A stretch of DNA of 64,000 bases from Adiantum capillus-veneris (lineage: Eukaryota; Streptophyta; Polypodiopsida; Polypodiales; Pteridaceae), in the NCBI GenBank assembly GCA_014529385.2, contig CM043969.1:27601446-27665445 (forward strand), read 5' to 3'. The notes under the pieces were generated by a model. The model worked only from the letters and a program-made list of their open reading frames with translations, made no database searches and was not told the DNA's origin. Shown here in pieces: positions 50,249-64,000 of this stretch. Position 1 is the first letter of the stretch, and every line of letters begins with the position of its first letter. The position numbers were made by a program, and so were the translations under genes.

Positions 50249-52388
50249 AAACAAGTTGCGGTGGGAGGTAAAGATGGAGAATTTAGAGCAGATGATGAAG
50301 ATGATTCCAGAATTAAGTGCAAATGGTTTTGATGATAAATCTACAGTTCCAGATTTTTCTAAGATGCTTCAATTGGTTCAAGGATCTCTGCTTGAAATAG
50401 AGATAGTAAAGAAGAAAAATCAAATGGATGAAGCTTTGGATGCATCTTTAGATGCAGTATACGATGAAAGACGACTTTTTGATGGATACGATCCAGAGGG
50501 CTACCGAGAGTGCTATGAGCTGGAGACGAAGGTAAGAGGGATACCAGAAGAGTTGATGATCAAATATTTTGAGCAGTTAGTGAGTTCAGATGTGAAGGAG
50601 CAGATTCAAGAAGTTATTAAAGATTGCAACGATGACTGGGAGTATTTCAAAGAAGCTATTTTGCAAGTACGTTATGAGCAGTATGAATGCTATCAAGAAC
50701 AAAGTTCAAGTCTACCAGACTACGCAAATATTCGAGGACAAGTACGATCAAAATTAGAAGCTGTGATTGATGAGTTTATTGTGCCGGATGCTACCTTCTT
50801 ACAGGCTAATGATGAAGACATAGTCAAAGCTATGTATGCAAAGTTGGGATTTGCAAGTGCCTTGCATGAAGTAGAAGTCCTCAAGGGTGAGTCTCTACAG
50901 CCTCAAACTACACAGGGTAAATTTTTCAAAGAACATATACTGTTGTACAGGAAGAAAAGAAATCATGGGATCAAGACAATTATTTGTCTAAAGCTCATGA
51001 AGATGTGGAGGTGAATGAGTGCAGTCATATTCAGGTAGAGACGGGGGAAGATTCAGTTACAGCTGATACTTTTTCTACTGAACCTAAAATAGAGGAATTC
51101 TTTTTTGGTACAGATTCTACCATAGAGGTGATTGATGATACTAGTACAGGTTTTACCAAAGATTTGATTAATGATACATATGTTATGGGTCAAAGCAAGG
51201 CTGCTGTTGAGAGCAGCAAGACCATGGTTTTTGATATACTAGATTTGTCGAATTTGGATGTACCAGATTTTGAGGACTTGGCTAAGCAAGAGTTTGTGCT
51301 TGATTCAGAGGGGGTGCAGACTCCTTTGACACACTTCTATGACCTAGAGCTACCGATCTGGCAGACTAATCCTGAATTTGATGATGGTGATTTAGAGAGG
51401 GAGCAAACTTCTTCTCTATCAAGAATTTCTGACACAGGCTCACACTATGGCAGAATGATCATGAACTTGATGATGCTGATTTAGAGGGGGTGCATAGTGA
51501 AGCGCAATCTCTTGTTGATGACTATGATTGGTTTCATTGTGCTGATGATACAGACAAGGCAGTAGATGAAATTTTCAATGTGCATGCCGAACTTTGTGCT
51601 ACAGAAGTGCAAAAATATCTGGATGAGGGTGAAAGACTTGAAGAGAAGTTTACTGCAAATGCGTTTAGTATGCATGTCATATGTGAAAATCCTCGTTTAT
51701 TGCAGCAACCTGAGATGTGTAGGATTGAGTAACCTTCTCAAGCGGTGGACCTAGACCTTATGTTCTTACTGGATGACGCTTTAGAAGGGTTCTCAAACAT
51801 AGATGATAAGGATACTAATCAATCCAGATTCATGCATGAGCCAGTTTTCTCAGATGCAGTAGATGACCTTATGCAATTGCTAGATGATGCACTACTTGAT
51901 TTTGAGCTTCTACGAGATAGAGAATTGCTTTCAGATGCATCTTTTGAGTCTAATGAAGAGAGTTTTGCCAGATACTTGATGTATTCGAATATGCATGATT
52001 GGGATTCCAACACTAGTGAGAGTGAAGGTGAACTGCCAATGCTTTTACCTGTGATTGATAATCAACAATTGGATGAGCAAGTTGCACAGGGGATATGGCA
52101 GTATCTGGTGCTATCTGGAATCTGATGTTACCCTATGATGTAGGGGATTTTGAGCTAGCTTTTGACCCAGGAGGTGACAGATATATGCATGATCCTGGGC
52201 AATTGACTTATATGCCATATGATCCAGGCGATTGGTATGAAGATTTGTGGGCTAATCTATGTTTATGCTGTACTGATTGGAAACTCTTGTATTTTCCCAA
52301 TGATCTTGGAGGATGGTGCAATTTTTTTAAAGGAATTCTCACAATGGGGCAAATGATTGGTTTCCCGTTTGATCTCGGGGGCTACTAA
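50244..52388 (+). pseudogene. Gag-like protein of the outer element, frameshifted
   Basis: ATG at 50244 (or 50274) opens a 257-codon frame. Its middle part, FDGYDPEGYRECYELETKV with PEELMIKYFEQLVSSDVKE, resembles a capsid-type gag domain. The frame shifts near 50940 to an acidic Asp/Glu-rich segment (to 51484), then to 51490-52125 with a TAA at 51730, then to 52095-52388. The last part repeats aromatic-DPG/DLGG words (FDPGGDRYMHDPGQ, YDPGDWYED, NDLGGW, FDLGGY). There is no zinc knuckle, protease or RT. Family assignment is tentative. Confidence 0.5.
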
Positions 52389-52966
52389 AGTGCCAGTTGC
52401 AGATTTGAAGAGTACTAGCTATCTGATGTAGCAGGTTTCATGGTACAAGGTTTTGTTTTTGAGATCTATGCTAAGTCAGAAGAGTTTTCGGTTATGTAGT
52501 CAATAAGATTACATGGCTGCCTTCCAGTTGACTTCTTTGGACAATTGATGAAGTATCTTCACATCTTTTGAGTTGGTTCTGCTAACACAACTTGAGGTAA
52601 AGGACTTGACGGCCATTCCGTGTGCAGACAGAGTAAGGCATACTTGAGCTTGACAGGGTTCCTTAAAGAGAGCTTAATGGTCAAGCCATGTGCATCATTA
52701 ACTGGAGCACTTGAGTCTGGCGGGGTTCACTAAACAAGCTATCCATGATTGAATGCTTTGAAGATACGGTAGATACAGTTCAGAGATTTTTGATGGACAG
52801 CTACCTAATGATTAAATTAGAACATTGATGATAGGGTGTAAGCCTTAAATATATTTTTTCATATGTTTACCAATTACGTGAGTCTGATGATGGCAAAAAG
52901 CTTAAGGTACCTGTAGCAGATGCAGATTGGAGTGTTGTTGGCACAGATCGGAGGCTGTGCAGGTTC
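52389..52966 (+). other. 3' non-coding part of the outer element
   Basis: About 580 bp to the polypurine tract. No ORF or motif recognised. Confidence 0.5.
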
Positions 52967-52978
52967 AGAGGGGGTGGA
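52967..52978 (+). other. Polypurine tract of the outer element
   Basis: AGAGGGGGTGGA directly precedes the 3' LTR (TGTCGTGTAG), fixing the element's plus orientation. Confidence 0.8.
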
Positions 52979-54498
52979 TGTCGTGTAGCTCCGCTTTCAT
53001 GAAGAGAAAAAGATCAGAGAAATTCAAGCTAAGCTTCTTTGAAGCCTACACATTTAATGGTTAGTGATCAGGGCTTGTTAATAGGCTAAGTTTAATGATT
53101 AATGTATGCCAGATGCGGCTTAAAAGGGCCAACATATGCCTTAATGATGTTAAAAAGTGTTATGGTTGAAGTGGACACAGATGGGATATTATGACCTAGA
53201 ACTGTAGTGCTTGAAGTGCTCTGCTGGCCTGTCTTTACGGCTCGTCGATTGGAGCTACCGTGAAGAAGTTATGGGAGTTTGAAGTTTAAGTCGATTGCAG
53301 ATCTGTACCGGATTGGGCAACTGCAGCTAAGGGGGCAAAACTAAAACGAATGCATTGGGCTGAAGTGCTCACTTTCTGGAGCGCGTCGGTCTTTTCAGAT
53401 CGGCGATCAGAGTTTCGATTGCCAAGATATTAGCCATTAAAGATTTATCAAGGACCGGCTCCGTACCAGTTCGGTCGGCTCGATCGAAGTGCCATCTAGG
53501 AATTTTAAAGCCTCGGCGAGGTTTGTATGCATTTTATTCAGTTTGAGAAGTCTAATAGGATTTACAGCTTGACAGGCAGAGTCCACTATCAATTGTCGCG
53601 ACAATGCTGAGCTGGGTGATTTCAGGATTATTCGAGATGTTGTTACGGCCAATAAAATTCACGATGACATTGTCAGTCGAGGGCGGCTGAAGAAAGATGT
53701 GGTGCTTGGTGATGCTTTAATTGATATGTACGCCAAAATTGATACCTACTGCATTGCCTTTGCCAGCATGTATGCCAATGCCGCCCAATGAAGGAAGCGT
53801 GGCGATCCTTTGGCCAATATGTAGGCCAAATGTGGTACCCAGTGAAGCTCTTTGAGAGAGGCCCAAAGTGTCGTGCTTGGCATTGCCTTGGCCGATATGT
53901 ATGCCAAATGTGATGCCCTTCATAGGGCCGCCCAAAGAGCCCGCCCAATTCAAATTACCTTGGCCGCCCAAAGGCAAGGTGGCTCAAAATCCTTAAGGGG
54001 TATTTGTTTTAGTGGGAAAAGAAAAGAAAATTTGTGGAGCATGGTGGGTGAGCAGGAAAGCGGTGCAGAGGCGGACTTGAAAGTGCTCGCACAGGCCGCA
54101 GGGGCGCTCAGACGAGAGTGGCCGTGAGTCAGATGTTGGTCAGCTCGCCGAGCTGCAGAATTTTGGTGTCGAAGGCGGCAATTTTTGTGCTGCTTGAAAT
54201 CCACCACTGCCACATCATCGAATAAGGTCATGCACCACCTCAATGACACCCGACGCCACTGCTAAGGGGGCACACGCTATTATTAGGACAAGGTCTTTTG
54301 CATGCGGGTATTGCAAGAAAACGGGGAGGAGTTGACGAGATGAGAAGAGAGGTTCGAAGAGTTGCAAGAAGAGTTAACGAGGAAGCAAGGCGAGGAGGTG
54401 AGGGTAAGCAAGAAGGCGAGCTCTTTCTCTCTCTCGATCTTCAATACAAGCAAGGCGAGCTCTCTCTCTTGGCAAGGCAAAGAAACAAGCAAAGGACA

Positions 54499-54533
<35 letters not shown>

Positions 54534-54935
54534 CCTATGTCGACCTCAAGGAGGATAATTGAGAGCACTCGAAGGGTTTACGGGATGAGCAAGAAATCAA
54601 CAAGGGTATCAAGCTGGGGATTTTTTTGGATACTTACGTACTAATCATCTTATAAAGACTCTAATGGCGAGCATAAGTGGGAATTTTATAGTCTTGATCT
54701 AATTTGAGAGCATTAAACTCTCCTAACTCCATCAGTCCCGTTAACGGCAACCATTTGTAATCGAAATCCACTTCAGCTAATCATTAGCAGTTTAAACCAT
54801 TTCGGTTGTGAAGTTTAAGTATTAAAGTGTTGGCAGAATCTTTTGCCGTGTATCATGCGTCTTGGCTCTCTTATTTCCCACAGCAAGTAGCCCGGTGCTG
54901 ACTCGGCTCACCTCGCGAACCCATATCCCCCGACA
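52979..54935 (+). repeat. 3' LTR of the outer element, with extra segment
   Basis: 1957 bp against about 1346 bp for the 5' copy. Collinear except for an additional ~675 bp at about 53456-54130. It retains the intact site (CTTGGCTCTC|TTATTTCCC, near 54870) that is interrupted in the 5' LTR. A CT microsatellite lies at about 54500-54531. Confidence 0.85.
53600..53960 (+). pseudogene. Pentatricopeptide-repeat (PPR) gene fragment inside the LTR
   Basis: One plus-strand frame reads TANKIHDDIVSRGRLKKD then DVVLGDALIDMYAKI (to about 53739). After three in-frame stops it reads SVVLGIALADMYAKCDALHR (about 53867-53930). These are classic PLS-type plant PPR wordings. PPR proteins bind organellar RNA. 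Between them, degraded copies of the xxxMYAKC segment recur at shortened spacing (14-26 residues rather than about 35), suggesting internal micro-duplication. It is a non-functional captured fragment. Confidence 0.75.
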
Positions 54936-58912
<3,977 letters not shown>

Positions 58913-59457
58913 TTTTTTTTTTTCAAAACTCACAATTGTAAGTGATTGTATTAGAAAGACACCAAGAAATATAAAAAACAGTCCCAAGCGCGTGCCAATC
59001 CTTCAAGGGCAAGTGGTGACATCAGATCCTAGAAATATCTAGAACCAAAAGACTATTGTTTTACATAGCAAGATTTGACCGGATGGCAAAAGTCGCCCTA
59101 AGCCAATCCTTCAAGTTTTGCCTTTGACCTACCACATATATTAGCTCCTTACTTTCTTGAACAATCTTTGGAAATATAGCCACAAAGAAGTCGTATCAAA
59201 GACCTAGCTATTCCTAGCCTTCCATATCTTATTGAAGAAACAAAATCTGACAATTTGAGTACATATTAGTAGTGCAATACTTTGAAACTATTACCCACCA
59301 AGGCACAAATCCTCCTTAAAAAACCCTATCTTCCACGTTATTTGTATCCATTTGCACACCTTCCTTGCCAAGCCTCTGATTTTTGGCCATTCCATGAATA
59401 GGTGGCTGAGGTCTTCACTAGCCAATCTGCACCATGAACGGCTGTCGGATCCGGTTT
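58913..59457 (-). mobile_element. 5'-truncated LINE insertion with 12-bp target duplication
   Basis: TTGAATGTGTTC occurs at 58901-58912 and 59458-59469. The inner left side is an 11-T run (58913-58923), which is the poly(A) tail of a minus-strand element. In minus sense the body carries EDLSHLFMEWPKIRGLA, resembling the C-terminal zf-RVT region of LINE ORF2 with a Cys lost, then stops and a 3' untranslated tail. Length 545 bp. Confidence 0.75.
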
Positions 59458-59469
59458 TTGAATGTGTTC

Positions 59470-60910
<1,441 letters not shown>

Positions 60911-60921
60911 TGGTATCAGAG
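60911..60921 (+). other. Primer-binding site of the copia element
   Basis: TGGTATCAGAG, the plant initiator-Met tRNA type, precedes the gag ATG by about 325 bp. Confidence 0.75.
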
Positions 60922-61246
60922 AAGGTTGCGTCCTCCTGGCCATAGTCACCAGCATTTCCAGGACACGCTTGCTCACTTTCTTAGATTTGGGTGAGCTTGA
61001 GCATGTCAAAAAATACTTTGCGAAAGCTCAAAAATATTTGACTCCTTAGATTTTCCATTCGGGCTCATTTCGGCCTCTATTTTCACTACAAAAAGTACTA
61101 CGCAAGCAATATTGTCCTTTTGTGCATTTTTTTGTTAGTGCTATTTTTTGCATAGAAAGTCTCTTATAGTCTTCTTTGGCACGTGTTAGGCATGATTTGT
61201 TTCTCCTCTTTTTGGACAATTTCCACATCAAGTGCAGGCACTTGCC

Positions 61247-64000
61247 ATGACTCACAACAACATAGATGTGTTCAAGATGTTTGTTGTTGAGGATAAATTG
61301 GACAGGGACAATTACCCAATGTGGGCTACATGATACAACATGTTCTTGTGTCAAAGGAAATTTGAAATATTGTGTACGGCATTGAAATAGTTCCCAGTTC
61401 TATGGATAGAGGTGATGTTGAAGATGTTGCAGGTTTTGGTGGCAAGATTACTACTGCTAGAGTTGTTTTGCCTACGGGTGAGCAAAATCGTTGGGATGTT
61501 AGAGATGCACAGGCTCATGCATTGATTGCATTATCTGTTAAATGCAGTATTACTCCTCACCTTTATACAGCTAAATCCGTAAAACAGACTTCGGATGTTC
61601 TAGCTGGTCTTATGCAATGACTAAAACTGCATTGTTATGTAAAGAGTTGGAGTCAAAGATAATGCATGAGGAATATGAAATGGAAGGATGTTGATGAGAA
61701 AATCGTTTGTATAGTTGAAGTCATTTTTAATAGTTCCCTTGTGCAGATTGTTCTTGATGCATTGTCAAATCCTTACTAGACTTTTGCTAGTACTCGGAGA
61801 CTTATGAAACAAGGAGATCCTGATGTTGTCAAGTTTGATGCATTATACACATTGATGTTGCAAGAGTCACTTTTAAGAAAAAATAGAACTAAACAATGTG
61901 TAGTTGAACATGCCTTTTTTGCTACTCAAAGAAAAACTGGTAGCAACAATGTAGCCACTTCTCATGGTTCTTCTGCGAGCAGTAAACCACCTATTCCAAA
62001 TGCTTCTCCTGGAAGCACTTCATCTGGGAATTTTGGTGAAAAAGGCAAGAAGAAGATGTGTTGCCATTATTGCAAGGCTAATGATCACTTGATCAAGCAA
62101 TGTCCAAAATTGAAGGCAAAAGAGGCTGGTTGCACCACAAGTGCAACAATTGTAGAATCTTTTGTGATAGGAGATTGTGATGCTTATGTAGATGCAAAGT
62201 GGGCATTTAGTGCAGAGTGCACTTATGATAGTTCTATATGTGATACATGTATGTCAGTTGCTGTACTTTGATAGTGGTGCTACAAAGCACATTACATCAC
62301 ATCGTGATTTGTTTACCTCTCTCAAGAGTGTCCCTCATGGGAATTTAGTAAATTGTGCCAACAATGCCTCTTATCTGGTCAAGGGATTTGGAAAGGTTGT
62401 GCTAACTGCTATATGAATGGCAATTATTTCACACTTGTTGATGCACTTTATGTACCTGCAATCACAAAGAATCTTTTGTCTTTATCTGCACTTGATATAC
62501 TTAGTCTTCTTATGAAACTTGTGGAAAACAAATGTACAATTCATGATCTCAGTTTTGGTGATGAAATTGTTGTATCTGGTGTTTTGTGTCATAGGCTGTA
62601 TAAGATCATTTTGTATGAAAAATGTGGGCAGAATTTTGCAAATGCAACTGTTGATTCAAAGGTTGTTTTAGATGCAAAACTTTGGTATGCACATTTTGGG
62701 CATCTAAATTTTGCCAGTTTGTCGCGTTACAAAACTATGGTTGCTTCTTTGTTTCCTCTTGAAGCACCTCTAAAGCATACTTGTGAAGGCTGTGTTTTGG
62801 GTAAGATGTAGCCTTCAAAGTTTCCAAAGGATGGTTCAATTAGGACTACATGCATATTGAAACTTGTGCAGAGCGATGTTTGTGGGCCTATGAAAACTCT
62901 GTCCTTGGGAAATGACCTTTACTTCGTGACTTTCATTGATGATTACTCCAGGGACGCATGGGTGTATCCACTTAAAAAGCAAAATTTGAAGTGTTTATAT
63001 GCTTTAAAAAATTTCTAGCTATGGCTGAAAATGTTTCTAAATGTACTATGGGAACCCTTCATTCAGATCAAGGTGGGGAGTATATGTCTCATGAGTTCAA
63101 TTCATTTCTAGCTAGTCATGGGATAAAACACCAACGTACAATGTCGTATACACCTCAACAAAATGGTGTTGCTGAAAGAAAATAAAGTCACTTACAAAAA
63201 TGGGAAGATGTATGGTCAAAATTTAAGCTTTGCCACATTTGTTTTGGCTTGAGGCTATCATGTGTGCCACTTATGTACTTAACAGGTGTCCTACAAAAGC
63301 TTTGTAGTCTATGCCTCCTTATGAAGCATGACATGATAAGAAGCCATCTATTGATCACATGCGTATTTATTATTGTTTAGCTTATGCTTTGGTGCCACAA
63401 ATGCAACACAAAAACATGGATGATAAGGTTGTTAAATGAATTTTTACTCGTTATAATACTGAAAGAAAGGTTACAGGTTGTACCATTTGCAAACAAAGTG
63501 TATCTTGGTTTCACAAGATATTGTGTTTGTGGAAGATTATGTTCAACCCTTGTTGTTATCTACTAAAGATAGTCATGTAAGCTCACAACATTTATGATTG
63601 TTTGCTACCTCTTTCCAATGGTAGAAACTTGAATGTAAATTCCAATGAGGAAAATGTACAGCCTAAGGGGATTTTTAAAAAGCTACAGGTCAGCCTATTA
63701 TTGATGCAGATGTACATGATGTACTTGATGTGGAAAGGCTTGAGAGTGAGCAGTTTAGTGGTATGTCAAAATGGTTGGTGCATACTTTGCATGACACTAA
63801 ATTGGATGCACCTTTGTCTAGTCATACTGGTTTAGGTTCTCACCATGCATCTTATGCATCAGATTGCTATGCTTTGGCTATTTCTAATTTATGTGATGTT
63901 GAGGAACCTTTGTCTTTTGAGCAAAAGAAACTTTGAAACCGATTAGTCCTTGCCTTGTTTATCCCAAGCCATAAGACCATCTTGAAATTCCAAATCAAAA
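61247..64000 (+). pseudogene. Ty1/copia gag, protease and integrase, decayed, runs off right edge
   Basis: ATG 61247 opens FVVEDKLDRDNYPMWAT, interrupted by TGA 61331. Frames then alternate. The gag helical region has DAQAHALIALSVK. The zinc knuckle is CHYCKANDHLIKQC (CX2CX4HX4C). Protease reads FDSGATKHITSHRD (62269 on). GAG-pre-integrase reads WYAHFGHLNFASLSR and CEGCVLGKM. Integrase reads QSDVCGPMKTL, TFIDDYSRDAWVYP, LHSDQGGEYMSHEF and TPQQNGVAERK, so D, D and E are present. Multiple stops and frameshifts follow to about 63600. RT would begin beyond the window. The protein order protease before integrase before RT is typical of copia. Confidence 0.88.

Overview
This window looks like repeat-rich nuclear DNA of a land plant. 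It has no operons, ribosome-binding sites or compact gene order, and most of it is nested retrotransposons carrying stops and frameshifts. Plant markers include a Ty3/gypsy chromovirus with a C-terminal chromodomain, primer-binding sites of the TGGCGCCGTTGCCGGGGA and TGGTATCAGAGC types, long CT/CA microsatellites, and a captured pentatricopeptide-repeat (PPR) fragment. The wording of the PPR fragment (KIHDDIVSRG, DVVLGDALIDMYAK) and an L1-type LINE ORF1 suggest a fern or another non-angiosperm plant. That placement is inference, not proof. I found no rRNA, tRNA, CRISPR array or clearly functional host gene.

Layout. 1-1984 (-): gag and protease of a Ty3/gypsy element that runs off the left edge. 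4674-7100 (+): exon-like pieces of an unrecognised, decayed gene containing a compound CT satellite, cut at 7101 by a repeat that recurs inverted near 31.8-32.4 kb. 7725-8213 (-): an integrase fragment. 8226-18902 (+): a complete chromovirus with 2.78-kb LTRs, an extra leader ORF, and gag-pol in one frame broken by three stops. 20063-20741 and 36057-39664 (+): an L1-like LINE whose ORF1 was split by a 15.3-kb LTR element (20742-36056). That LTR element has a leader array of 24-bp palindromes, a gag-like region and no pol. Its gag is itself split by a 5.05-kb unclassified insertion (27371-32424).

39901-54935 (+) is another gag-only LTR element. Its 5' LTR is interrupted by a gag-protease-only element on the minus strand (41182-50158) with a perfect CTCTC target duplication and an almost intact 1644-codon reading frame. 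The 3' LTR of the outer element carries a PPR gene fragment that the 5' LTR lacks. 54936-60900 is intergenic DNA with microsatellites, small duplications and a 5'-truncated LINE (58913-59457, minus strand, 12-bp target duplication). From 60911 to the right edge is a decayed Ty1/copia element (gag, protease, integrase).

How the parts work together. Three large LTR elements here code for no reverse transcriptase, so they would need enzymes from autonomous relatives. Two of these (20742-36056 and 41182-50158) share the same primer-binding site, an unusual CX2CX3HX4C zinc knuckle and a W-x-P-K / QGYYxGN motif region after gag, and appear to be one lineage. The most unusual signal is the palindrome array at 22.3-24.1 kb: a perfect 24-bp dyad (AGACATCCTACG plus its reverse complement) recurring in diverged ~125-bp units between the primer-binding site and gag.
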